A stretch of 64,000 bases of DNA from Spongilla lacustris (taxonomy: Eukaryota; Porifera; Demospongiae; Spongillida; Spongillidae). A program made the translations under genes and the position numbers. The notes beneath the pieces are model-generated. The model searched no databases. It worked only from the letters and a program-made list of their open reading frames with translations, and was not told the DNA's origin. Shown in pieces: positions 1 through 12,223 of the stretch (position 1 is the first letter of the stretch; each line of letters begins with the position of its first letter). The stretch is taken from positions 2,342,580 to 2,406,579 of the forward strand of contig OX442422.1 of the NCBI GenBank assembly GCA_949361645.1, given 5' to 3'.

Positions 1-1110
1 TTGAAAAATGACTCCAAGTGATAGTAACTTTTGCCTTCAATTACGTGGCTGGCATAGAAACTTTAGGTACAGTCCCAACAAGAACACTGCCCTTTCTAAA
101 AGAGCATATATTTGTTTGAAGCAGGCAACTGGTAAGGTGTGTGCCTACTCCCATCTGCTGCAATGTCTGTCTGTTGTAATCCAATGAGGGAATGCTAACT
201 CTGTCCGGTTGAAGCAGAACTACACAGATGACCTTTTTGTTTAGCTTTAGGGTTGTGTGGATCCAGGGTAAAATGGAGAAGTGGACATGGCATGGACAAC
301 GGAGTAGGCCTACCCCATTTTCATTGACGTGGTTTTATGTGTTAATCTCACAACTATTTTATTTTAATTTATTTTATTTATTTTATTTTTGTCTTGTAAT
401 ATGTATATGGACGTTGACAACTTGCATTTTGTTTAGCTTTATCTTTATTATTTTAAAAATAAAATCATGTGGCTTGTGTGAGAAGTGTGCTGCATCTACG
501 GTAGATTCAAAACAAAGTATTAGAAGTGAGTGTGACAGCTGGAATTGAGCCCTGGAGGCTGTGACCCATAGAACACATATGACCTTTTTATTTAATGATG
601 CCAAATTCTCTGAGTTTACTTGGTGTGCAGAAGCCAGACTAAATCTTTCTATTTGGGGGAATTGGTCTTGTTTAAAAAGTAAACTCATGTGCATTACTGT
701 GACAGTCAAGAACGGTCCTTCCTAGCTAGATGTTTAGACATTAATGTAAATGCATTCAACAGAAAAATAATAATGTGTGTATGTATAATTTAAAATCAAT
801 TAAACTGAAAATATGCAATAAAGCAAGTATGCTTGACTAGCTAGCAAAAGGTTATAGCACACAGAAGACAGTCAGTAATATTTTTAAGGCTATTAAACAC
901 AGAGACACACTTAGAGGTAACTACTTCGTCAGGAAGAGATCTTCAAGACACATTCAGAGGAAAGGTTGAGCACAGCAGGATATTTAGGACTGATGTCAAC
1001 TTCATATAGAATGTCGTTGAGTTGGAAATGTTTGTGTGACTTTTTTATAATTTCAGTTTCTTTTAATTGAAATCATAACATCTGATTTCAGTTTTTTTTT
1101 TGTAGCACAT
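1..1110. other. No gene recognised, AT-rich non-coding
   Basis: Only short open frames with no recognisable protein are present. AT-rich stretches such as the TTTTATTT run near 360-400 look like ordinary intergenic or intronic DNA. Confidence 0.5.
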
Positions 1111-1635
1111 GTATTGAAGACATAATATGGATCCTACATGTACAGTGTAATAAATGCTTTGAACAATAGCGTTTCAGGAGAAATTTGATTTGATATCATA
1201 TGATATTCATTTTCAGACAAGTGAACATAGCACATTAAAAAACACCCAAACACGCTGAAGGCAAGTGATGATAATATATTCTTCAAGCATCTGTTTGTTT
1301 TGTTGTCATCAGGATTTTAAAAATAATATCCCATGCCTATGCTTAATGTAAAGCACTATTGAGTTTTAGTATACTGTATTGAAGACATAATATGGATCCT
1401 ACATGTACAGTGTAATAAATGCTTTGAACAATAGCGTTTCAGGAGAAATTTGATTTGATATCATATGATATTCATTTTCAGACAAGTGAACATAGCACAT
1501 TAAAAAACACCCAAACACGCTGAAGGCAAGTGATGATAATATATTCTTCAAGCATCTGTTTGTTTTGTTGTCATCAGGATTTTAAAAATAATATCCCATG
1601 CCTATGCTTAATGTAAAGCACTATTGAGTTTTAGT
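1111..1635 (+). repeat. Direct tandem duplication, about 260 bp x 2
   Basis: The block beginning GTATTGAAGACATAATATGG at 1111 and ending GAGTTTTAGT at 1370 is repeated at 1376-1635, a period of 265 bp. By eye the copies are identical, with only a few bases (ATACT) between them. No ORF or gene motif lies in the unit. Either a very recent tandem duplication or an assembly artefact. Confidence 0.85.
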
Positions 1636-2155
1636 GTGCAAACAGATGGCAATGTATGCAGTGTCTACGCACTCTTTTATACTGGGTTCCCACAACAGTA
1701 CATAATGTTCATGAATCAATGGAAATAATTCTTATGCAATTGACACTATCAGAACTTGCGCTAGTACTCCTATTATGTAGGATCGATTTGAAGTGACGTG
1801 AATACGATTAGCAGGGACGTTAATTAGCAAGCGTGTTTAGATAGAGCCGTCGAATATATGTAGAAAACTGCCGACGTTTAGAAAGCTCAGACAACAGAGA
1901 TAATTCTCACTCGTTCCCACACTCGAACCTTTAAAAGGTTTCTCCTCCATCTTCTGGATCTGATAAGTTTCGCTCGGATAAGAGGTGTATTTAAGTGTAT
2001 CTGTGATCTTTATACATGTAGCTATAACTTCTTAACTTACATGTCACTTGTAGCCATAAACCATACAAACCAGAGTACACACAGGCACACCTCCGAGACA
2101 AACAGTACCCACCTGGCTCGCGCTCCCAGATGCACTCAGATCAGGTTAGATGAAA
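1636..2155. other. No gene recognised
   Basis: Non-coding sequence between the tandem duplication and an inverted-repeat element. No splice-flanked coding segment or RNA gene was recognised. Confidence 0.4.
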
Positions 2156-2159
2156 AAAA

Positions 2160-2400
2160 GATATAACAACTGAATTGGTGATGTAGAATTTTAGTTCAGT
2201 AAAAGCAAGGAAACAAGGTATTACGGAAATTATACATTTATAGACATTACATAACTACATTTAAGTAAGTTCAGGCCGTTAGATATGCTAAATAATGTAA
2301 TATTTATAAGTCAATGAACGTATAATTTCCGTAATTCCTTATTTCGCTTTTTACTCAACTAAAGTTCTACATCACCATTTTTTTTGAATTTTTATACCTT
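2160..2400. mobile_element. MITE-like inverted-repeat element
   Basis: A left arm at about 2181-2256 (GGTGATGTAGAATTTTAGTT, then a segment ending ACGGAAATTATAC) reads in reverse complement at about 2318-2378 (GTATAATTTCCGTAATTCC through AAAGTTCTACATCACCAT). The arms enclose about 70 bp. No coding capacity. Size and structure fit a non-autonomous DNA transposon; the superfamily is not identified. Confidence 0.65.
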
Positions 2401-2870
2401 GTTAAAGTGAATTCTAAATTTAACTTGAAATATCACTGGAGATCATTGCTAATTGCTTGGCAACTGGCCATCCACTCGTGCTCCTCCCACTTTCAATTAA
2501 AAGTATTGTCACCTCAGCACAGTACTGATGCAGCAAAATGCCCTAGCTTTGCTGGCTTGATCGGTGTCCCCTTGACTGTGTGTGCATGTGTCAATGTGCT
2601 GATTAATATGGCGTAATAAAGGTGCTGCCAAATTGTAATCAATTTATGACATGGAAGATCAATAACTGCAGAAAGAAGAGCCACCCACTGAAATTTTATT
2701 TCCAGTAATGCACAATTCTTTGTCAAATAATCTTATTGTAAATATGAACAGCATTATTTTGGTAACTGCGTATAGCAATCACTTGTATATACCTACATGT
2801 ACGTGTACATAAGTACCTATACCCTGCAAATAGAAAATTACACTAAATCTGGATGAACATGAAAGTCATT
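2401..2870. other. 3' flank of the minus-strand Death-fold gene
   Basis: No coding segment recognised. This would contain the 3' UTR of the gene at 2871-4148 on the minus strand. Confidence 0.4.
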
Positions 2871-4148
2871 TCAGCGATGCCCACATTGCATATTTTTATT
2901 TTCAGTAATCCACAATTCATTTTTCATATATTCCAAAATTCCTTCACTAGTGCGTGAATATGAAGAACATTGGTCAATTTTATTTCGGTATTCACTTATA
3001 GCATTTCTTGAATCACTTGTATACACCTCTGTGTACACAAATGCTGCAACTGCTCCTCCACTAACCAGTAGTGCCAATCCTAAGGTGAATGGAGCAAGAG
3101 CTAATCCAGCAATACCAATTCCTGTAGCCCAAGCTCTGACAGCATCCCATTTTTGTAATTCTTCCTCTTTAAGCCGTTTGTACTCAAGGAAAGTGCTTTT
3201 GATCCTGTTTAATGCACCATTAGCAGCTGTTAACTCATCTTTTATGTGCAACATGTATTTTCTGTCATTCAATGTTAGCTCACTGCATCTAGTGTGATTT
3301 TCTTCAGCTTTTAAAACGATAGATGAAAGCGTTTGCAAGGTTTCATATACACTGACCAAAAGACCCTTTTTCCTTGACCCAAGATGTTCCAATCTTGCAA
3401 TGCGTATCTTTAAATGTTTAAAATAAGTTTCATTGAAATATTTTTTGGCTTCAATTAGTTCAGAGTGCAGCTTTTTTTCTAAAGAAAGATAGTTCATGTA
3501 GTGTTTTTTTATGCTCTCAAATGCTCCTTGCAATTCTCTTACAATTGAAGTAACTTCATTAAGCTTTTCAGCTATGCCTAAATTTATCATGTACTCTTCA
3601 TCTCGTTTTGTCTTCCAATAGCTTGCTCCTTTATTAACCTCACTCAAAAATTCTTCATTAGATTGTTGCAACCTTTGCCTAACTTCATTCATTTTCCCCT
3701 GCAGTTGCTTAGTAAGTGGATCAAAAGATTGCAGAACAGAGGTTAGCCCAGTTTCTTTCTGCTTAATGCTATGAAATGTAAATTGTTCTTTGTCTTGAAA
3801 AAGAGGTTGTGCTCCACATGAAATTCTTTCTTGCTCTTCTTCTGCAACAAGTTCTTTATGTGACATGGTGATAGTTTCTGCTATTTTGGGGCCAGGTTGA
3901 GGTGCCTTATTTAAAATATCACAAAGACCCTTCCAAGATGCTTCTGGCTTTTCTAACCACTGCTTTAAGAGATCCTGTAGCATTGTTTTACTGTGTTTTT
4001 GGTCAAAAATGTCAATTTCCTCTTCAGAAAATGAAAGAGAAGTTTGCAATGTTTTCCACAATGCTTCTCCATCAGCATCAAAGAATTTCATAATATTATC
4101 TATGTGAAGGCTTAGATCATCTGTCTGATTCAATTTTTCATCAATACT
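2871..4148 (-). CDS. Death-fold protein with coiled coil and C-terminal hydrophobic pair (5' partial)
   Basis: The single long exon encodes about 420 residues. Residues roughly 8-75 have a Death-like pattern: a Trp after the second helix (EALWKTL), SFSEEEI, LLKQWL, then ASWKGLCDIL. Next comes a long charged helical region (about 120-330) with heptad character. Near residues 340-370 there is a hydrophobic stretch (AWATGIGIAGLALAPFTLG followed by LALLVSGGAVAAFVY) with a Gly/Pro break, like a membrane hairpin. The frame has no ATG at its start. On the minus strand an acceptor (TTATTCACAG) precedes AGTATTGATG, so the exon probably begins at 4148 and an upstream first exon is missing from this call. 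By analogy with Death-fold proteins it may act in apoptosis or innate signalling at a membrane; that role is inferred from architecture only. Confidence 0.7.
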   Translation of the reverse strand, partial: SIDEKLNQTDDLSLHIDNIMKFFDADGEALWKTLQTSLSFSEEEIDIFDQKHSKTMLQDLLKQWLEKPEASWKGLCDILNKAPQPGPKIAETITMSHKELVAEEEQERISCGAQPLFQDKEQFTFHSIKQKETGLTSVLQSFDPLTKQLQGKMNEVRQRLQQSNEEFLSEVNKGASYWKTKRDEEYMINLGIAEKLNEVTSIVRELQGAFESIKKHYMNYLSLEKKLHSELIEAKKYFNETYFKHLKIRIARLEHLGSRKKGLLVSVYETLQTLSSIVLKAEENHTRCSELTLNDRKYMLHIKDELTAANGALNRIKSTFLEYKRLKEEELQKWDAVRAWATGIGIAGLALAPFTLGLALLVSGGAVAAFVYTEVYTSDSRNAISEYRNKIDQCSSYSRTSEGILEYMKNELWITENKNMQCGHR

Positions 4149-5320
4149 CTGTGAATAATAACATGAAATGTAATGTGAACTGAGCAGTACACATTTGATA
4201 ACAATTATGAACTGTTGAAGCTGAAGTGTGATGCCCAGTATAGAAGTATTACATTAGTTGTCAACATTGCCACGTACTAAAATCCAATCTTTAAAAAAAC
4301 CAAATGCTGTGGACTGAAATTTAGTCCAAGACCTTATAATATGCTGTGGCTAGCGAAGGCAAGAGCTTGAAGAAGACAAGCTGTATAAAATCATTGGCTA
4401 TAGTTATAGCGGATTTGCATGAAAGACCCAGCCTTCTAATCTACACATAAACAGTAATATGAAGTAGTCATATGGAAATCTACTGTAGCCAAGCAGAAGG
4501 ATTGCAAGAAAGTAGTAAATTATTTAGTGAGATATGCATGAGGTTGCCATTTACAAAGATTGCAAGGTGTACGTGGCCAAAAAGAGCAACTTGTGAGTGA
4601 ACATTAGTTCAGTTGTCTACCATGTACTAAAAGTATTAAAGGATTGCAAATTTCACGAAGCCAGGTTGTGCACTGATTGTCAAAAATGGACAAAACATTT
4701 ACATAGAACTATGATAATGTGAAATTAAATTATTTGATTGTGGATAATTGTACTATGATATTTGTCATGCTGCCACATCTAAGAAACAACATTTTGATGT
4801 ATGATAGAAAATTGAAAAACATATTTCTGAGTTTGCCTCTTTATAATTTAGATCACAAGGTCCTTCTGTTTATATGTGCAAACAAATTAGCTTACATGGT
4901 TAAGTGAGAAAGCAATGATAGTTACAGCTTACTAGATTCATATATCACAAGTGTATGGTGTTTGGGTGTTCTGCCGCATATAGTGTGCACATATTTACCA
5001 GGTGTCTACAATATAACACATGTGATTAAATTAGTATAACTGAGATTATAATTAACCACTTGATTTCAAATTTTCTTCACATTTTGTAACATTGAAGATC
5101 ATAATTTGCTTAATGTTGTATAGCTGCATGTAAATACACTATTAAGTACAGACATACAATCATGAAAAGTTCTAAATCACTACTTGCAGTAGCAAGTAAC
5201 ATATAGGATTTGTGCTGTACCTGAATATCATTTTTAATGCAACCCACGTTTAAGATCAGCTTTTCGAACCAGAAGGCAACAACAGACATTTTAATGGATT
5301 ATTCAAGTTATCAGACCATT
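4149..5320. other. 5' flank or intron of the Death-fold gene; no coding exon found
   Basis: No clear first exon for the minus-strand gene was found. Around 4998-5100 the sequence CCAGGTGTCTACAATATAAC resembles the end of the TIR family seen at 8685 and 11483, followed by similar AT-rich sequence, so part of this stretch is probably a decayed DNA transposon. Confidence 0.4.
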
Positions 5321-5325
5321 TACTT

Positions 5326-5530
5326 TTCGAGAACAAAAAGGGTGGTGTGAAAAGGTAGGAAAAAGGGATCAACTATGGTATGAAAAATATAGTACTCCTG
5401 GAGTATGTACACTTTATGTTGCTGAGTATAGGACTATTGATTTTTTCCTACCATCCTCCCTTCAGAGTCGTTTTTTTGCCAAATCCTATATACCATGCAC
5501 AAACTTTTACAGAGAAAATGTTTTTATTTA
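5326..5530. mobile_element. Diverged hairpin MITE (AGTTGGTGGTATA family)
   Basis: Contains GGTGGTGTGAAAAGGTAGGAAA and, further on, TAGGACTATTGATTTTTTCC and AATCCTATATACCATGCACAAAC. These match pieces of the cleaner copies at 18213-18412 and 47636-47815. A further half copy lies at 5885-5935 (GGATCCTATATATCATGCACC). Non-coding. Confidence 0.5.
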
Positions 5531-8340
5531 TTTATATATATATCTTGGTTCTTAATATTATAGCAAAACCCCATATAGTAAAATATATAAAAGGATAACA
5601 CATATGACAAAATCCAGCCATTGCAATACCATATTACTGTCTAACAACACAATGTTTACAGTTACACCCCCATTGCAGCTGCTCTAGATCAAAACTCGTG
5701 CACCAAGCTTTTCTAAATGTTCCATGACATATCTGACATACAGGGACAGCTGGAAGGTTAATTCTAAAGCTATTGGTTTAATTAGTACTCTTTAAAATTG
5801 TTCCTATACCGGAGTTATACTGTCCCAGGAAGAAGATGACGGAGGTGAAGAATGAGTCTGGGAGCGAGAACAAGGGCTATTGCCTTTGGATCCTATATAT
5901 CATGCACCAACTTTCACACAGTAGAAATAAAGAAATCCTTTCTCTCCTTGAATGAGGCTTAAGGATCAACGCACCCAGCTCAATTTATTGCATGACCCTC
6001 TGTATAAGCACATTTTGCTATGGCATTCATTTAACGGCTGATTATGGAGTAGGCTTTTGTCGCACCAATGTAAAATGGCACAGCAGCTATGTGCTTTAGC
6101 AGTAGACCATGCTCTGTCTGTTTTCTTTGTTTTGTAATGCCCTTTTGTACATGTACATTTTTTTTTCTTGGATGCTACAGTCTGATGTGGCATTAGTGTC
6201 TATAGAAAGTGATGGTTACAAATCATTTAGCCTGTTATTAAAATATGAAAAACCACCACTAAAACTCGAAATTGTGGTTCCTAATTTTTTCAAGGCTGTT
6301 TTGAACATTGGTTGATAAAACGCAACTAGATTTCATATTTTCATACTTTAATGCATGTCATCCTGCAGCTTATAACTTTCCCAGTTAATAGAAACATTTA
6401 TGTAATTGATGGTTTAAAAAAAGCATTGCATTCTTCTGTGGACACCAGGATACACATGTTCAAAAGAAATATGCAAAGCATTTGAAATGTTATATATGCT
6501 TACCCCAGGATCAGTAATAGAGGCCATATTGATTCCACTTTAACCTGTTGAATGAATTGTGATAATACCAACATGACAACTTATACCATTATAATGCAAC
6601 TATACCCACACATAAACCCAAGATGTCCCACTATTTATCATGAACAGGGATTGAGCGAATACACTGTGGATAGCATATATCACAATTATACATTCTGAGA
6701 TTTTGGTACTTGTGGACTATATCTCATTAAAGGCTCACAAATGGAATATTTTTTTATCTATGCTAAAGTGTAAGCTATCAATATCCAATTTTCATTGCAT
6801 GTTGGACCATCATTTCCTCTCATGGTGCAATTTTTAAAATAGTTAGAATACTGCAAGGTTATTGGACCTATCTGGCTAAATATTTCTGTATCTCAGTCTG
6901 TATAGTAGATAATTTAACCACATTTGGAGGGTATCGAGAAGAGTCCTATGTGTACTGAAAGAACTGACAGTGTCAAATTTTATCTCTTAAAAGAGATGAG
7001 ATAAAATGCATAAAAATTTGCCCAATGTCCTCAATTTAAGGGAAAGGCAAGGACTATATCATCAACATGAACTATGCTGGAAAACATTTTTATGTAGATT
7101 GCTCAGCAGTATCTCCATAAATGACGACATTATATAAAATGAGCTGCACATGTCAATAGCTACAGAATATGAAGTGGTGTCAATGCTCCTACCCATAGCT
7201 CAGTACAGATCATTGTGCAACATTGGATTTCGCGATATTGACATGAAGCTAGTGCAAGACTCCAAAATATATTTATATTCAAGATATATTCTGAAGCAAT
7301 TAACTTCCACATCTACTTCTTCAAACCCCCCAACAAATATAGTACAGCAGAAGCAAAGTCCTCAGGAGGGTTAAGGCAAAATTATGCTTATTTAGAGCGA
7401 CTTTGTTAGAGGCATAAAGCGACTGCCCAAAACTATTTCAGTGCTCCAAACTGTTATTAGATATATGAGGAATGATACAAAAATGAGCACTAAAGCTGCT
7501 CTAATGCTAGATCATCTTGAGCTCATTAGAGCCCTGCCGGCATGCTTTGTCTATTTGACAATAGGCAGATGTTTAGTTGTGTGACAGTTGGTCAACAAAT
7601 GGGGTTTTGTGCACCTTTGTATCATGGTAAAAGTATTTGCACAAGAAAAATGCACAATCAATCACAGTTGCAACGCTAAAATGAAAAGCAAGTTCAAAAT
7701 GGCAGACCGTGCCTAGCTTATCTGCATACATTGCACCCTCCTTTTTCTAGCGATAGCATGCACTCATCTAACACGACAATAGAATGTAACAAGATAGACT
7801 GCGAAGTTACAAAAGCACCTTATCACGTCTGCTGCTAGTTGTCCAACTATGCACAACACGATAGCGATGGATGTACACAACGAGCTGGTCACTGTAGGGA
7901 GCAAGAATTGTTTGGTAGGATTACATAGTTTTTGAAGCAATGAGAGAGATGTCAACAATATGTTTGCAATATACTTACATGTACTGTCATAAATTTTTGA
8001 AAAAGTGCCTTAACTACTCTGAGTCTTTCAAAGATGGCTACATTTACATTCATGGGGTAGAATTGCTCCTTGAAGATAATCACAGCATCCAAAACCAACT
8101 TTAGAGTGTCCCCTCAAAATCTGACAGAAAACGTACTGCTGATATTTCTATCAGTTACAGAAATACAGGATAGCCTTCAGCAGTGGCCCGAGCATGCTCC
8201 CAGTTGGAATTAGTGACGTTAATAATGACTTATTATAGCCAAAGGAACAATTTGGATTAGGTGCTCATTTTATTTATCCAGACTGAAGTCCAAATCATAA
8301 AGCTAGATGCATTCAAATAGACAGAAGGTCTCGCCACCTT
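5531..8340. other. Long non-coding stretch
   Basis: No exon with homology I recognise. The longest frames (74-75 codons, for example at 7150-7374) show no known domain and no flanking splice pattern. Apart from the half MITE near 5900, no structured repeat was found. Confidence 0.4.
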
Positions 8341-8342
8341 AA

Positions 8343-8367
8343 ATTTTATACATATACATATACATAT

Positions 8368-8401
<34 letters not shown>

Positions 8402-8452
8402 AACATATACATATACATATACATATACATTACATATACATGTACATGTACC
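8343..8452. repeat. Hexanucleotide microsatellite (ATACAT)n
   Basis: About 110 bp of CATATACATATACAT repeats with small interruptions, ending in TACATGTACATGTA. The apparent Met/Tyr-rich frames across it are an artefact of the repeat. Confidence 0.85.
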
Positions 8453-8684
8453 CACAACCTGTATAAGACTCGGATATACACACTTTCCTACTCGCAATTA
8501 CTAAATGCAACATCTTTGCAACTCTAGGCTGCACTTTTGTAAATTATGACTGAAATGCGCACATGCTTGTGATCCACATTATTATCTTAGTTTTACAAAG
8601 AAAAAAATAATAATTTATAATATTATATTTTTAGTATTAATTATCACATGACACATTCTAATACAGGGTATAATACTACATATA

Positions 8685-8990
8685 CAGGGTGTCTACAAAA
8701 TAACGCAAAAAAAAAATGTCAGTATAACTCAGGACTGAATCAAAATAACCACTTGATTCATTACCGTAGTTAGGCTTATTGTAAGTGCATGATTAAAACC
8801 TCTCATTAATCAACATATTTAAGGCCAAAGGTGTTGAAGATTAAGGTTAGAGATATTTGATTTTTATAATAATTTGTAGGTAGCAATATTTATTGTCCTC
8901 CATAGGGGTGTACGGTTAAATATTGGAATAGCCCAATACGACAGTAGCGTCACATTCCTGATCATATGAATAATCTAAGCACCTCTGGTG
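8685..8990. mobile_element. Fragments of two DNA-transposon families
   Basis: At 8685 the motif CAGGGTGTCTACAAAATAACGC, followed by AT-rich sequence, resembles the terminus of the element at 11483-12223 and a Tc1/mariner-type end next to TA. At about 8888-8935, TTTATTGTCCTCCATAGGGG followed by GTTAAATATTGGAATAGCCC matches one terminal repeat of the MITE at 55656-55899. Neither fragment shows its other end clearly. Confidence 0.5.
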
Positions 8991-10010
8991 AGGTGGCGTA
9001 ATATGTATTGGCAATTTATTACGCCACTGGTAGGAGTTAGCCGTGTAATTTTTTTAATGTTCCGCATTATGACACGTGACACTGGATGCTAAATAATACA
9101 TGTATATATAGATACATGTAAAGGAATTACTTTAAAGATTGGTTCATGAAATGTAGTGGACACTGTAACAAATAATAATAATAACACCAGGCTACTGTGA
9201 ACGTGCAGTAAATATATATGTTACAGTTAAATGTTTTCTGTGTTTTTTTGTTCATTTTATTTCAACTGAATTATCCAGCCTGAAGTCCAAATCATAAAGC
9301 TAAATGCATTCAAACGTCTCATCTCCTTAAATCAATCCTGTGCTAAGCAAAATTTCACCTATCCAACTGTAGGGTTTTAGTTCCTTAGAAAGAGATTCCA
9401 CCCAGTGATCATACAGCCATTTTGGAGCAAGCAACATGATAGGAGTTAATTATAAATTGATCGGCATGAACTTATTTAAGATACTTTACTTTAAAGTATG
9501 CAATCTAAAGTCAGTTGATAAAAGTATTTTCCAGAGATTCAATGCAGACCACTGCATCAACATTCAAGCAGCATCATGTCTTGTTTCTTTTTTTTTTTAA
9601 GTGCTAGATCTATCACATGATTGTTGATAAAGGAACATAATATAAGGTTATCTCTAGCAAAACACCAAAATAATGTACACACACAAAGTATGCTTGTTGG
9701 ATATATGTACCCAGACCTACACTTGTACATTACAATGCAATGTTTGGGAAACACCACATGTATAGAGGACCTTTCGATGCAGGTCAAAGACCCTTTGTTT
9801 TATTGGCTTTGATACATATTGGCAGTTATTTTTTAAAAGCTCAGAGTTGCATAACATGCGATCCACGGGCTTTAGGAGCCTTGGGAAGAAAATTGCTTAC
9901 TTTTCGTATTTGTTATTAAATCAGGAGTAGCTGATGTGCCTAGGGCACTGTTTTCCTAACAGTTGCTGGAAACAGATATGAATAGATGTGCTCTTCTATG
10001 GTTAACATTA
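8991..10010. other. No gene recognised
   Basis: Non-coding. A segment near 9285-9310 (AAGTCCAAATCATAAAGCTA) repeats one at 8286-8310, so some dispersed repeat is present. No exon is supported. Confidence 0.4.
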
Positions 10011-10011
10011 G

Positions 10012-10285
10012 CCTGTGCGTATTCACACGACACATCTTTGGTACGGCACGGTATGGAGCAGCTCGGTATGGCACGACTATTGATTAGGTAAAAAACAGTA
10101 CCATAACATACAAGCTACAATTATTGCCTGAAATCAACCACCCCGCCATTTTATAAGCTACTACGAATGCTCGCTTGCTATCACCACAATCGAGTCGCGG
10201 TACGGTTACAGTGTCAAATTTTAACCTAGCCGAAACACGAGTACCGGTGCTGGCACGGAAAGATTGTGTCGTGTGAGCCAGTGGC
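10012..10285. mobile_element. MITE-like element with ACACGACA termini
   Basis: The left end (CACACGACACATCTTTGGTA, about 10023) is matched in reverse complement by the right end (CACACGACACAATCTTTCCG read on the minus strand, about 10253-10278). The interior is short and non-coding, with related GGCACGG motifs on both sides. A small non-autonomous DNA transposon is the simplest reading. Confidence 0.5.
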
Positions 10286-10326
10286 GTTGTGGCACACCCG
10301 CCGCTGGGGGGGCAGATATATATAAA

Positions 10327-10362
<36 letters not shown>

Positions 10363-11072
10363 AAAAAAAGCTTCTGCACATATATACGTGTACATGTCCA
10401 TCCATCGCATTTTAATCACGAAGTGTATATATAATTTACAGCGAAATTGCCACGGTCATTTTCACGTGCAATTGAAGGAGAATGGGGGGCGTGTTAAGTC
10501 CTCCTGTCCAACCAATACATTGGAACTACAATAACGCCAGTGGCGTAGGAAGGAAATATAGAGTGCAGCGGCCAACAAAGGTGGTTCCCCCGCCTCCCCG
10601 GGGAGGGTACGGAGGGGGGCACCCCTCCCGTTCAGCTAGGGGTTACGGGGGAGCGCTGTAAGCTCCCCAGACCCCCAGAAGCCAACGCTTTTTGCATAGA
10701 AAACCCCCCCCCCCCCCCCCCCCCCCCCCCCACCAAAAAAAAAACTACGCTAAAACTGTAACCAGGTTAGTTTGTTTTGATACCTTACCTCTGCGCATAT
10801 AGTGTAAAATACAAAACGGCTATAGTGCAGCCAAGGCCACTTTTGGTAACCGTTGTTGCACGGGTAGCCTAGCTTGAACTAGCTCTCACGATCGATTTGA
10901 AGACCACTTGCATGTCATTAACTAGCAGCAATTGGTCAGCTATTGAATTATATATGCGCGCTTATCAACCTATTTCAATGTCAAGCTGAAGTGGTTTTTT
11001 GCCTAGCACTTGTATTCAAAATACATGTATAGGGGCCCTTTCTAACACAGTTTTTGGCGGTCCGGGGCCCGA

Positions 11073-11109
<37 letters not shown>

Positions 11110-11280
11110 CTATTCCACATGTACACCTTAAGCTTCCCAATTAGAAAAGTATTAACCTCGGTATTAACGGTCACCTTTGTGTAGTGCAACTCCAGTACAG
11201 AATGTACTTATGTCTAATGTACTGGACGTCATCCCCCCCCCCCCCCCCCCCCCTTTCCTGCAATTTTAATACTGATTTAA
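10286..11280. repeat. Cluster of poly-C bearing repeat fragments
   Basis: Homopolymer C runs of about 20-32 bp occur near 10329, 10704, 11077 and 11233, each beside GC-rich segments unlike the AT-rich surroundings. The piece beginning GTGGCGTAGGAAGGAAA at about 10540 shares its first bases with the MITE terminus at 47074. Polyproline frames here are artefacts. Homopolymer lengths are probably unreliable. Confidence 0.6.
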
Positions 11281-11482
11281 AGTTTCCCAAATATCAATTG
11301 CAAGTTCTGTTGTTTCAGTTCCGCTCATAACATGTTGCATGCCTGTTGCTTCCGTCAGTTCTGCATAACATGTTGCCTGTTGTTTCAGCCAGTTCCTCAT
11401 AACACGTTTCCTGTTAAGTCAGTTCTGCATAACTGACATATACATGTACATACATGTATAATTATATATATACATGTATATA

Positions 11483-12223
11483 CCGGGTGTCCACAAATGA
11501 ACGCAACGCTTTTAAAATAACTCAAGCTTAAAGTTAATTAACCATTCTATTTTTTTGAACTACTGCTACAGTAGTTAGGCAAATACTAAAAATTCAATTA
11601 GATTAAAATTATTCTAAGCGGTTAAGTAATTATATCAAAACCTTCATAAATCGAAATACTTGATCAATTGTCAAAATTATTCAAGATTAAAGTTATAGAG
11701 ATATGTGATTTTAATAAGTAATGCAAGATCAGTACTGAGAACAGCATTGATTTCAGTAAGTTATCATCGTTTTTAAGACCATAATTCGCTTATAAGTTAT
11801 TACAGTTGAACACCATCACTAATTAATGAAGTAGGAAACACCATTCTATTTGGTGGTGAGTTATTAAAACTCGAAGTTCATTTAAATTGTAGTGGTCTTT
11901 TAGCATTAGTTTGATTATTTGTTTTGAATATTAACTAGGCCAATGAGACTTCATACTTTTTCAAACTTCCATCAAGGTTTATCAGTCTGTTATTTAATCT
12001 TGCAATTAATTAAAAGTTGTCGTACATTATTGTGTCACATTAATTAATTGGAGTTATATAGTTAATCACTTTTATCTTTTGAAACATAGAAGATGATTGA
12101 ATTTTAATAATGCGGTTCGTATTTGCCTATACCTTAGTCACTGTATATGCATACATTCATCTAGAGTAATAATCCCAATAAGGAAATATATTCAAAAGCG
12201 TTGCGTTCATTTGTGGTGCCCGG
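11483..12223. mobile_element. Non-autonomous DNA transposon with about 30-bp TIRs
   Basis: The left terminus CCGGGTGTCCACAAATGAAC continues GCAACGCTTTTAAAA. It is matched at the right end in reverse complement (AAAAGCGTTGCGTTCATTTG then TGGTGCCCGG). TA dinucleotides flank both ends. The 740-bp interior is AT-rich with no ORF. The TIR form and TA flanks suggest the Tc1/mariner group; that is an inference. Confidence 0.75.

Noticed and set aside
7150..7374. 74-codon plus-strand frame
   Set aside because: Shows no recognisable motif and no continuation across neighbouring splice sites.
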